The position numbers and the translations under genes were made by a program. Below the pieces are notes generated by a model. The model was not told the origin of the DNA, made no database searches, and worked only from the letters and a program-made list of their open reading frames with translations. From NCBI GenBank assembly GCA_015039465.1, contig MU130540.1, positions 135,118 through 199,117 of the forward strand: 64,000 nt of DNA. Direction: 5' to 3'. Below are positions 53,960-64,000 of the stretch, piece by piece. How positions within the stretch are numbered: the stretch's first letter is position 1; every line of letters begins with the position of its first letter. The DNA is from Phlegmacium glaucopus (Eukaryota > Basidiomycota > Agaricomycetes > Agaricales > Cortinariaceae).

Positions 53960-56351
53960 TGCCAAATATGACCCTCCAGCGAGGACCGCAAGAAAAACCT
54001 TCTCCATATTTTTGTGCTCGGTTCCGGTCCATTGGGTTGTTAACGAGATGCCCCTCTTGAAATGCCAGAGGGTTGGATGAGGCGACATTGACTGAAAGTG
54101 CTGGTCTACTTCACCCTCGCCACCTTCAGTTGCTTCGGTTGCCCAACTTGAAACGTGATCCTTAAAAACGCCCTTATGGAGTTGATGAAGGATGTCGGGT
54201 GTGATACTGGTGAATATATTACAATGAGGGAGATCTGCCCAGAAGGGGTTGACTGCTCAAAGACTATGATTGTCAAATTCAGGTGGGTTTTCGCCATTAG
54301 CTTGCTCTCCCAGGATTCAGATTGTGGTTTCTGGATCGCGCAAGTCTGAGAAATGTCGAGCACCACGTTCCTTCGGATCTACAATGCATCTCGGACAGGC
54401 GCTCTCCTTGCAACATGCAATGAGGCATTGCTCAGGGTAGTGAGCAATGTAGGCAGCCAAGATTGGATAGACAGTGCGGATGAAACCATCAGCACATTGC
54501 ATATCCACGCCATTTTCCCCAGCATCAATCAGCGGTTTTAGAAGGGTGCGCATGGATTCATGGAACAGCTGATAGCCTTCGACAGACCGTCTTTTCTTCG
54601 AAAAACATTCAAGTTTAGAGATAGGTACATACCCAATGAGGACCATTGCTCGTGCGGAGGGCTGACGGCGGGTCTCTTTCTTGATGTTGCCGATACTCAA
54701 ATACACAGGCCATGCCTGCTTATCCCCAGCGGAACATGTGAGCTGCATCTTGTCAGAAGAGAGAATGACAGGAGCGATTGTGATGCCATCTGGTAACTAG
54801 TGATGGGCAGGGGTTTGGGAAACCCCTGGGGTACAAGGGTAAGGGTAAGGAGGGTCAGGGTCAGGGTACAGATTTTTTGACCCTTGAAAAACCCTTACCC
54901 TTCTGGAGGGGTCAGGGTATTTTTGGGAATTTTTATTTCTCTGATATCAGAGTGATCTAACTGTTGTGTATCTATAAAATTGACTTTAAATCAGAGAAAA
55001 AGCAATCTAAAGAGGCCTCACTGCTTTCACAACAATCAGTAGCTGAAAATACTAGTCAAACCCTCTCTATTTCATTTAAAATCTATTGCTAAACACCTTT
55101 AACACCCTGAACATGTTTTAAATAATAGCTACTTTGAAGGCTCCTTTGGATTACAAAGCTTGAGGAAGGATTTGGACCAAACCCTTGCACTAAACCCTGC
55201 TGGGGTTTCTTACCCTCCAACCCCTCAGAAACCCTTACCCTTACCCTCCAAAAACCCTTACCCTCAGCCAAGGGTAAGGGTTTTTGGAGGGTAAGGGTAA
55301 GGGTCAGCCTAATTCCACCCTGGGGTTACCCTTGACCATCACTACTGGTAACTCTGGCTGATAAGGCAATGTGGTAAGCTCATTTCTCACGTCAAATAGC
55401 TGACTGAGTCACAAACCTTCATAGACCACCACCAATCCCCCGTCCACATCTCACTATACTCACAGTTCATCCCATCTCCATTCCTATATACTTTTTTTGG
55501 TGCGTAAAATTGTTTTCCTTTAAATGCTGGGTTGCCCATTAATTCTTTGATGCATTCAACAGGATTACGATGCCAGAGCTCTACATCGTCCGTCTTCAAT
55601 TCACCATTTGGGCCAATAATATCGCCTTCAATCCGAAATGGTGTGCATGTCCATTCAGGTCCATCGGGAAGGGCATCGATTCGCTTCAGTAGAGTGCATA
55701 CATTATGGAAAGCAGGATCAGCACCATCCTTGATCTGAAGGTCTGTCAAAATAAGATCATGCATAAATCATCTCATCCATTTACCTTGTTCAGTTTTAGG
55801 AACTCGTCTATTTTCTTATGACTGACACCAGACGTCATCAACCATCTTGCAAGTTCCCACTCATCTTCACTCTCAAAAGGCATCCAAGGTGCGTCACCAG
55901 CTCTTCTTTGTTGCTCCAAGCGCTGCTCAAAGTCTGTCTGGCCCTTTTCTGCATGAGGTAAACCAGCGCCTGGATAGTCATGGACATATCTTGCATTGTT
56001 ATCCTCCAATTTGTCATCTTCAGCATCTTCAACAGATGCGCGTCTTGAGCGCACATTGACATTAGGTTCTTCACCACCTGATGTCTCAGAATCTGATTCA
56101 GCTGTGGCAATTGGTTCAATTGGTGGATCAAGTTCAACATCGGGAATTGACTCCATGTCGCTGTCGGGGTTGTTTGGATCATATGGTTGGTTTCCCATCT
56201 CAATATCATCGTTATAGGGTTCATCATCATCAGCTTTGTAGGAGGCCTCAAGTTTTGCTTTGCATCGCTGAGATTGCGCAAGGTGTGAGCTCAATCCTTG
56301 AGCCGTGGGGGGCGCTTTTAGACAAAATGGACATTGGTGAGAGTTTGACAT
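53960..56351 (-). pseudogene. Plavaka-type (CMC/CACTA-like) transposase, truncated and interrupted
   Basis: ATG 56351 (MSNSHQ) opens with a C2H2-like finger, CPFCLKAP to LSSHLAQSQRC, then an acidic linker. An intron of about 45 nt near 55740-55785 joins FLKLNK to the next exon, which ends YSEMWTGDWWWSMK. A second intron near 55360-55415 leads to the catalytic part [16 protein letters not shown], then [17 protein letters not shown] and [22 protein letters not shown] hAT-type MITE (54798-55344) sits between the codons of this exon start. Further on, [10 protein letters not shown] and [15 protein letters not shown] are preserved, with TGA codons near 54340 and 54266. Homology fades near 53960, so the C-terminus is lost. 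Confidence 0.9.
54798..55344. mobile_element. hAT-type MITE with GGGTAA arrays, inside a Plavaka exon
   Basis: Ends TAGTGATGG and CCATCACTA are flanked by CTGGTAAC (54790-54797 and 55345-55352). Both subterminal zones are built from GGGTAAGGGT and its complement CCCTTACCC, resembling telomere repeats but irregular. Removing it restores the Plavaka codons around LPDG. Confidence 0.92.
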
Positions 56352-56546
56352 TATCAGAGAATATGAAGACGTTGCTGATGAATCTGCCTCTAAGTTATTC
56401 CACAGAAATACGGCATATGCCTTGCGATGCATCCACACTTATCCCAATGGAGTCCGCTGGCTATTTTTTTTCCAGTATTAATTCTCCAACTATAACAAAC
56501 ACCGCTTCCTCACTTCCTCTTTACAGTCTATGTCTACCCGCAAGGT

Positions 56547-57853
56547 TATGGAAACCCGGACTGTCAAGCTTCCAAAGGCTTTGATAAACATGTCACGGAT
56601 GATGATGCTGATGTTTATTGACGTCAGGGGACAATTTGTAAGTTGTCAGGACCTCGGAGACACCAAAGGCCTTCACCATTCAATGGATTTCCTTTTCCAG
56701 ATTTCAGGCACGTGATCAGCACGCATCACGCGCGCTCAACCAGGCTTCCTTCACGCGTAGGGAGGTCCGCGGTGGCCCAAAAAAATCCAAAATATTCAGG
56801 AGTATATTCACATGCATTTTAAATATATTTCTATAATATGAATGGCTGGTGCCCATTTTTCATAGAGAAAATCATAATTTACTTGAATTTAGTGAGGGAG
56901 AGGAAGAAAGACTGAATCAATTCATTGCCAAAATCTTGAGTTTCTGCAGGAGAGAAAATATATTTGTCAGGTAGAGAGATATTATAAGATAAGGAACCCA
57001 CGGTAATTTTTTGAATGGGAAGTCGCAGATTGGCATGATTTCTGGGGAGGGGAGGAGGAGTGGATGGGGTGTAGGTGAGTCAGTTCTATATGAAATCCCT
57101 CAATTATTTTCGGTGTTAAAGCACGTATACTTAGCTTATTACTTGCATACAAAACGAGAGGTTTGGGCCATTTATTGAATGGTGAACTACAAGTTTTTCA
57201 TATTTTATTGAGTGAGAGTTGGAAAGGATTGGGCGTAGGTCAGTCAATTCTTTATTAAATCCCTCCATTAATTTTTGCATTTGACAAGGTATATCTATCT
57301 GTTATACTCCTACAAGACGAGAGAGTTGCGTTCATTTATTGAATGGGGAATTATGAATTTGTCATGCTTTATTGAGGGGGACTGCATATAGTTCAGTCAA
57401 TTCTTTATTGAATCCCCCAATTCCTTTTCGTGTTTAAATAGGTATATCTACTCTACAATTTTCCCACAATACGAGAGGTCTGTGCTAATTTATTGAATGA
57501 GAAATTACGAATTTCTTTCAATTTTTGTGAAGGGGATGGGGAACGATGAAATGCAGGTCAGTCATTTCTCAGTCAAATCCATTGATTATTTCTTGGTATG
57601 AGGACTCCAGTATCTAGTCTAACCATTGGATATAATACGAGAGGCCTGAAGCTCCCTGGCCACCACGACCCTACGTGGCACGTGCGGGGGAGCCTGCGGT
57701 TTGGTCACGTGCCTCCAAATACGAATGGACCCTTTGGTGTCTCCGAGGTCCTGACAGCTTACAAATTGTCTCCTGACATCAATAAACATCGGCATCATCA
57801 TCCGTGACATGTTTATCAAAGCCTTTGGAAGCTTGACAGTCCGGGTTTCCATA
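56547..57853. mobile_element. Foldback-type element with long inverted repeats and internal tandem array
   Basis: Inverted arms of about 125 bp (56547-56672 and 57728-57853, starting TATGGAAACCCGG) are flanked by CAAGGT (56541-56546 and 57854-57859). Between the arms, 56950-57650 is an imperfect array of about four or five units of roughly 155 bp. Each unit contains TTTATTGAATGG, GAATTTGTCATG-like text, GTCAGTCAATTCTTTATT and an ACGAGAG motif. There is no coding. Confidence 0.8.
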
Positions 57854-59565
57854 CAAGGTGGGCTCATTGGAAGAAGATGACAGTCAAGATTTGGAAGCCC
57901 CTCCATCGAAGAAAGTCAAGACTTCCACAGTTGTTGTAAAGGCACGTGCCCCACAACGCAAACGGACAGTCACCGATAAACAAAGTGCTCTTGGTAAGTT
58001 TTTCTTCCCATACATATATTGTGGCAGTGCAAACGGGCACCTCAAATAATATTATAGATTAGATATAGATTAGATATTAGACTACTGACTGGATTAGATA
58101 TCAAGTAGACTACAGCGCGGCCAAAACCGGCGACGGCAAACCCAAAGCCGCACATGCAGGTGGCAACAGGATCATCCTACCTTGAACGCAACCACACGAG
58201 TCGAGTCAGCAGTCCAATTGGACTACTCCAATATTGTTCTATTCTTCACTTGCATGTTCAGATCAAAATGCTGCTAATGCCAGTGACAAAAAGGTTGAAA
58301 ACCTTAAGAAAAAGCTTGCGAAGGCCAAACAAGATGCTAAAAAGGTCAAACAACCTAGTTCGTCAATCCATTGAGCCCTACATTGCAAGCTAAGTATCGT
58401 ATTTTTCTCTTCTAGCCTCACAACTCCTCAACAGTGATGAAGATGAGTACGAAAGCGAGGAGAAGGATTCTGATGACTTCCCAGGCTTTCAAACTTTGGT
58501 ATTAAATCTTCCTATGAATCTTTTGGGTCTCCTAAGCTGACAACGTCTGTGGCTAGATTACCCAACTGCTGTCTGTGAAAATAACTTCCAAGCCAAATCA
58601 GTCTACAAAACTCTGTCGCTCAAACATTAACCAGGAACGAGCAGGTCTAACAAAGCCATGATGCACCTCTCCAACCGCACATTTCTCAAAGTACCCCATG
58701 AGCTAACATCTGCTACTCCCAAGCCTACAAATCGTGAAAGCTCTCTGTCTCGTCATACGTTGCCATCGAGTACTGGATACGCAGGCGATGGACTTCCATC
58801 CGGTTCATCTCTCTACAACAGTGAATCTCAACACGCATCATTGCCAGCACCAGCCACCCAGTCAAGTAAGAGGTCTCTCCCTGTGGCTGAACTCCTTGAG
58901 GGTGTTGTGACCAGTAGACGACCCAAAGCATTGGATTATGTTGACATTGTGAACACACTTCTGGTGCGAACCATGTTTGACTATGAGGGCTTAGTTTTGA
59001 CCCATGATGCTTTCCCAAGTCCTGCTCTATGTCGCCAATGGGCTCTTCGCTGCTGGAAAAAAGGCATCCAAGGATGCTGATGAGTTCTATGAACTATCCG
59101 ATAGAATGTGCAATCTTGTAAGTTCATTCTTCTGAGTCTGTATAAGCCCCTTTACCCTAATAAACCGTATCATATGAAGGTCAAGAAGCACGGCTCACGC
59201 ATCCGTGGCCATGTCCTGGCAATTGTTCGGCCTCAAATCATTGCAATCTATAGCTTCAACCGCAAAGTCACTCCGCAGGAAAAAACCCGCAACAGGACAT
59301 TGTGTGGGACACTCTTGGAAAACGGGGCTTTTCATTATAAGGTCTGATTCACTTTGAGATATCATTTAATTTCCCATCTAATTGATATCCCTTTAGGATA
59401 CTAGCGCACTTGCTGGCTTTGGTCAGAACAAGATTATATCTGAGATCATTTACCTTGCATGGTTTGAAGACAAGACATCTCAAGGCCCACTTCTCCCACA
59501 TTACTTTAACCCTATCCCAATCAAAACACTTGCCTTCATCCTCACTGTGGTATATGTTCTATCAC

Positions 59566-60139
59566 TAGTGCTTGAAAGTCCGGTTAATTAACCGGAAAAT
59601 AACCAAGACTGGACCGGACCTAACCGCAAAAAGACCGGACTGCAGTTAGTGGTTAGTTGATTCTGAAAATAAAATAACCGGTTATTTTGCGGTTAGCTAA
59701 CCGTTAAAAAACCGGTTATAACCGGTTATAAACGACCCTATTATACCCCTTTAAAACGCACCAAAAAACGTGAGAAACACTAGAGATCTGACTGAGTTAT
59801 GGTCAAATCTTTAAAATATTGGCCAAAAGTAGACTTTCAAGAATATTATCATAGCTTTGTCAATTCTTCATCAAATTTAGTGTTCTTGGGCTCATTTTAA
59901 AGCTACGATGCGTGGAAATAATTTTTATTGAGAGAAATATGTACGGTCTTGCCCGGTTATAGCCGGTTTTTTATTTTTTCGGTCCTAACTGGTTAGTAAC
60001 TGCAACTAACTGGTTTTGGTCAGTTATTTTCGGTCCGGTTAGGTTATTTTGGGTTTGGGAACGAAGCCTAACCGGTCTTGGTCTCGGTTAGAGCCCCTGG
60101 GCACCAAATAACCGGACCTAACCAGACTTTCAAGCACTA
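59566..60139. mobile_element. hAT-type MITE with CCGGTTA arrays, inside an intron
   Basis: Ends TAGTGCTTGAAAGTC and GACTTTCAAGCACTA are flanked by TCTATCAC (59558-59565 and 60140-60147). Subterminal AACCGG and CCGGTTA units are dense. It lies in the intron 59550-60184 of the DUF6532-like gene, so the splice sites (GTATAT and ATAG) are untouched. Confidence 0.92.
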
Positions 60140-60503
60140 TCTATCACCTCATATTTTTCTGAGTTCAATTAACATGATACATAGATTGATTTCTGTCTGC
60201 GAGAATGGTCAACTGGAACTTTTATTCAAGCAAAATTCTTTGAAAAGGATGTTCTTGCTTCCCACAAGGCCTACCATCTTGAGGTTGAGGCATGGAGCGC
60301 CCTTAATCCTTCTGTCATTGAAAATATCCGTAAGAAGCTATTCAACCATGCGCTGTGAGTATCAATTATTGTGGACAGATCATGACTAATAAGTAGATCA
60401 TTAGTCGCAGTGCAGGTGTGGTTTATGCCACCTTAACGATACCTTCTTGCCTTCAGGAAACAATCAAGGACCGTTATAAATCGTTGTTAGTGATTATAGC
60501 CTA

Positions 60504-62403
60504 GACTGCTTGAGGAGCAATGAAGACTACAAAGACAACCAGAGAGCGTTGGACCAGTCTTTAGATCAAAGGACTCCCTGTTATTCGTTTAGGGAAGGCT
60601 AAGCCTGTGACTTGTAACACACAACAGAAGGGAGAGAGTAGAAGACAAGGAGGATGAGGATGAAGACAAATTTAGAGGTGACTGAGATAGAGGAGGAAGG
60701 ATGAGGATGATCAAGAGAGAGTCTTCTGTAAGACTATAGCAGTAGACAGTATGGATAGATTGACAGTTAAAGGCAGAAAAAGCGAACTTGAGGGAGGAAT
60801 TCACTGGAATTCCACTGAGATGATGACTGTTGGGGAGTAAGAATGAATTGAACTGAACTACCTATCCTGGTACAAAAGAGCAGTATTTATACCCTAAGGA
60901 TGAGGCTATGTAAAACAATAAAAAGAAACAAAGTACGCGCTGTCAAAGGAAGAAAGATAAAGAGAGGACAGCTGCGAGAAGAAAAGAACAATGGAAAAGA
61001 AGAAGGAACAATAAAAAAATCTGCAAAGTGTCAAAGTGCGAGAGAAAAGAAAGGAAGGCAGTGTACATAGTCCAATAGCAAAAATATATCGACTCCATAG
61101 GCGTGTGGTCATGTCAAAAATGTGAAAGGTCCTGAGTCAACACTTGAAAGGCGCAGCCTTGTTCCCGAGAAAACACTACTTGTCCATGGTCCCATGTCGC
61201 GCAGCCTTGATAACACTTGACACACTGCGAGAATAATCCTCTGCTGCTGATTCATCTGCAATTCCTGCTTAGTCGTGATCCTCCTGGACTTCCTAAATTG
61301 TCATAAAGAGGGTAGGAAGGCTTCAGGTACCGCATGAATGATGGTTATGGCAGTGAATGATAAGATAAGAGGTAGATGAGTGAGGATAGGGGACTGAGTG
61401 AGATCCAGGAGCGAGGTATGGCAAGATAGATAGCTGAGGGGAAGACTTTTTGGTCCATAGCCACAACAACAATGACAAAGCCTTGTACATAATGGGAGAT
61501 GTAGCTGATGCATCCATAAACAGGCCATTCTTGAAATGATGGGCCAAAGATATGATCAAACACAAGCTGATGACTGATGCAAATAGTAGATTAATTGCTT
61601 TGTTGGATCACTAGCCAAGGAACGAACGGATGGTATATGCTTAGGAGCATGTCGATAGTGAAAACAATGGAGAGCATAGTGTGAGACATTGAGAGTATGA
61701 TGAGCGATGGGGATGTTATCGTTGAACGAATGATTTTGTTGACCAGGAACACGATTCAGGGCTGCTTCCAAAATAGGTAAGTGAATTTGAAGTCCGCTTA
61801 TTTTCATGATGGCGACTTTTAAGCTTTCTTCTCACGCTACCAATCAGTATTGGTGCGCGATACCATGTACAGATGGAGCTTGATGGTTGGACTGGGGAGA
61901 CAGATAGTGAAGTTTCTGATATGTAGATGCTTGCAGTATTCTGCTCATGGTTGGTTAGATAGCTCTAAGATATGTATCCAGTCAATATCAATGCTATTGG
62001 TTTCCTATTCACCATTGTCAATCTCCTTCAAAAAAATGGTGGGTACTGATCCCAGGACTTTGATTACTATGAGTCAGTAGCCTTGATAGATAGGAAACAA
62101 TACAAACAATTGACAAATAGGCTTTGTTACTGAGCCTCAGTTCACATGGTAGCTTCAGTAGACCCAAAGCAATAGATACAACTTACACCTATATATCATA
62201 CATGGAAGGGTACTGATAGCTACTGAGATTAACAGGCTGACTATGGGAACTATGCACTAGGGGACTTGTGTACCGAAAAACCCAAAATACTGTGGCTACT
62301 GGTAGCTACTGACTCAAGTAATTTTTTCCTGATGTGGCCATTTTTAACCCTAGCCACTTGGGAGGGGACAGGGGACAAGCGACCAATTTTGGCCACATCA
62401 GGA
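60504..62403. other. No supported gene
   Basis: A region at 61300-61800 has overlapping open frames on the minus strand (for example FGPSFQEWPVYG and a hydrophobic run after it). These could be a decayed membrane protein, but frames shift and no family is recognised. The rest is AT-rich. Confidence 0.35.
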
Positions 62404-62560
62404 AAAACACTTTGGCTCTAAGAGTCTCTCAGAGCAACCTCAAAAATTTAAGTGTACAAATCATTAAAAAATGCATTTGAAACATATTTATTTTTTTGAG
62501 GTTGGTCTGAGAGACTCCCAGAGTAGCTAGAGTGTCTTAGAGCTAAAGTGTTTTTCCTGA
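62404..62560. repeat. Imperfect palindrome (hairpin)
   Basis: AAAACACTTTGGCTCTAAGAG at about 62405 pairs with CTCTTAG-type text ending AAAGTGTTTTT at about 62558. Inner segments TCTCTCAGAG and CAACCTCAAAAA also pair with CTGAGAGACTC and GAGGTTG. A further short pair, CCTGATGTGGCCA and TGGCCACATCAGG (62328 and 62391), lies next to it. Confidence 0.7.
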
Positions 62561-63580
62561 TGCTATCTAAGGACACCTCAGGACAACCTAGGACAGCATA
62601 GATAAAATTTTGAGTGTCACACATTTGCTCAGGACACCTTTAGTGTATCCTGGTGCATTGACCATCTGGATTAAATCACATCAGGAGGCCCTGGGAGTCC
62701 CTTAGAATTTATGAATTTTGCTAGACAATATTCAACTGCCGCGTCCAGAAAAGTATTTTGCAATTTTCTCAATAAGGAGAGCTGCTATTAATATAATTTA
62801 AACATATTCAGGGTCCTAAAACAATTCTCTACCACCTTTAAAAAATTTCCTTTTTTGGAATTTTATGTAATCTACCCTGACCCAGCACCATATGCTCAAA
62901 ATCATGCTTATTTGTGATCATGTGACCAATGGTCTGTGCGCCATCTAAAAGATATATAAACCACTCACAATTTTGTTTTCTTATTTCCTACTTCCCCCAG
63001 TATTATAGTACTAGTATATAACTTTGTATCACTATTTTATTATTATTTTATTACTAGTATATATGATGTTTAAAATAATTGAATATTATTTTATTATTTC
63101 ATTATTATTCTGTTGTGTGAGACTATTCAAATATCTGGTTCTAGCATCAGATATAAAGGGACTAAGGCTGCCTCAGGGATACTCTCAGGTTGCCTCAGGA
63201 CACTCTTAGGTTGCCCCAGGACATACCCAGGACATACCTAGGACACCCTCTGAGTTTTCAAAAAAAAAGACATTGGAATAGTACCTTCTTAGAGCACTCT
63301 TGGCACATATGATAGCCCATTCCTCAGGTCAAAGACTGAAAGGCGAAAACACATTATGTACGGTTGTAGTCCAAACAGTGGAGTGAGCTCATGGCTGGGA
63401 TATGTCCATTATAGACCAGTGAGCTGATGACCTCCACCAAGGCAGTCGGATGGCCCACCAGCCAGGACCGGCTACCCCTTCTGAACCAAAAAATAATGTT
63501 GGAGCTGAATGGAGAAGCCGATCGGGACTGAGTAGGCATCCAACCAGAAGAATATCTGGGGTACCTGATCTGGACCAAAT
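62561..63580. other. No supported gene
   Basis: AT-rich sequence with a 63165-63245 cluster of AGGACA/CTCAGG-type short repeats. The multiple open frames at the right edge belong to the minisatellite. Confidence 0.4.
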
Positions 63581-63589
63581 GGGTACCAC

Positions 63590-64000
63590 CAGCCAGAAAA
63601 TATTCTGAGGGATTGGGTCCAGACCAAATGTGTGGCCCGGTCCAGACAAAATGGGCAGAAATATATTGTTGGGTATCTGCCCAGGATGGAATGGGTAGCC
63701 TGCCAAAAAATATTCTGGGGCTCTGGTCTGGACCAAATGGGTGGCCAGGTCCAGACAAAATGGGTAGCCATACATTGTTGGGTATCGGCCTGGGATGGAA
63801 TGGGTGGCCTGCCAGAAAATAGTCTGGGGGGTCTGGACCAAAATAGGTAGCTATATATTGTTGGGGATTGGCCTGGGATGGAATGGGTAGCCTGGCAGAA
63901 AATATTCTGGGGCTTGGGTCTGGACCCAATGGGTGGCCCGGTCCAGACAAAATAGGTAGCCATATATTGTTGGGTATCGGCCTGGGATGGAATGGGTGGC
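63590..64000. repeat. Minisatellite, unit about 108 bp, continues beyond the window
   Basis: TATTGTTGGG followed by ATCGGCCTGGGATGGAATGGG recurs near 63664, 63773, 63857 and 63965. Within units, GGTCCAGACAAAATGGG and AAAATATTCTGGGG are conserved. One unit is shorter (84 bp). All three minus-strand frames are open because the unit lacks stops and is a multiple of three. Confidence 0.85.

Larger units (their letters stand above)
56530..60503 (+). pseudogene. DUF6532-like gene, split by two insertions
   Basis: Exon 1 begins MSTRK at ATG 56530-56546 and resumes after a foldback element at 57860-57993 (SLEEDDSQDLEAPP, KKVKTSTVVV). Further exons are from 58262 (Lys-rich, KVENLKKKLAKAKQD), 58416-58498 (acidic), 58558 onward (KALDYVDIVNTLLVRTMFDYE), about 59170-59342 (KHGSHIRGHVLAIVRP), 59399-59549 (IISEIIYLAWFEDKTSQG, YFNPIPIKTLAFILTV) and 60185-60355 (IDFCLREWSTGTF, LNPSVIENIRKKLF). 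The last parts fit the DUF6532 family of basidiomycetes. TGA 58372-58374 and frameshifts near 58655 and 59050 suggest it is dead, though sequence error cannot be excluded. Function of the family is unknown. Confidence 0.75.

Noticed and set aside
54798..55344. Interstitial telomere
   Set aside because: The GGGTAA arrays are irregular and are bounded by hAT-type ends and an 8-bp target duplication.
61301..61807. Membrane-protein gene on the minus strand
   Set aside because: Open frames shift repeatedly, no splice model restores one reading, and no family is recognised.
63354..63963. Overlapping minus-strand ORFs of 150-198 codons
   Set aside because: All three phases are open because of the tandem repeat; no conserved domain or start context.

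Overview
The window looks like a repeat-dense piece of a filamentous basidiomycete genome, probably Agaricomycetes. The reasons are short GT-AG introns of about 45-65 nt, a Helitron with a DUF6570-like head, a Plavaka (CMC/CACTA-like) transposase, a Ngaro-like tyrosine-recombinase retrotransposon, a Tad-like LINE with a C-terminal RNase H, a chromodomain Gypsy element and a DUF6532-like gene. All family names come from reading protein motifs by eye; no database search was possible.

Layout. 1-6155: decayed Helitron (+). 7022-7650: short inverted-repeat element. 7651-9225: 5'-truncated copy A (-) of an unclassified basidiomycete mobile gene. 9898-11219: a solo LTR that itself contains a second solo LTR (10029-10778). 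11658-19405: complete chromoviral Gypsy element with LTRs, target duplication, gag, pol, chromodomain, an extra zinc-knuckle ORF and an intact BTB-like ORF. 19406-25783: hAT transposase remnant carrying an A-tailed retroposon and, inside one of its introns, a 5-kb Tc1/mariner element with two genes. 26251-26790: TA-flanked MITE. 27101-34570: Tad-like LINE (-) broken by two solo LTRs. 34997-47110: copy B of the unclassified gene, split by a 10.4-kb hAT-like element that in turn carries the Ngaro-like element with a duplicated gag. 47537-48486: five-exon secreted-protein gene (-). 49465-50146: MITE. 51597-52982: intact 461-aa gene (+). 53379-53838: hAT-type MITE. 53960-56351: Plavaka pseudogene (-) with a MITE in an exon. 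56530-60503: DUF6532-like gene (+) with a foldback element in exon 1 and a MITE in an intron. 62404-62560: hairpin. 63590-64000: minisatellite running off the window.

Only the two genes at 47.5-53 kb look like undamaged host genes. Much of the rest is nested transposition, which can be ordered in time from target duplications. A second theme is C-to-T decay at CpG: in the Gypsy element nearly all in-frame stops are TGA, usually where relatives have arginine, and most LTR-LTR differences are CpG transitions. The items I find most novel are the BTB-like ORF inside the Gypsy element, the second gene inside the Tc1/mariner element, and the spliced secreted-protein gene that single-ORF scanning misses.
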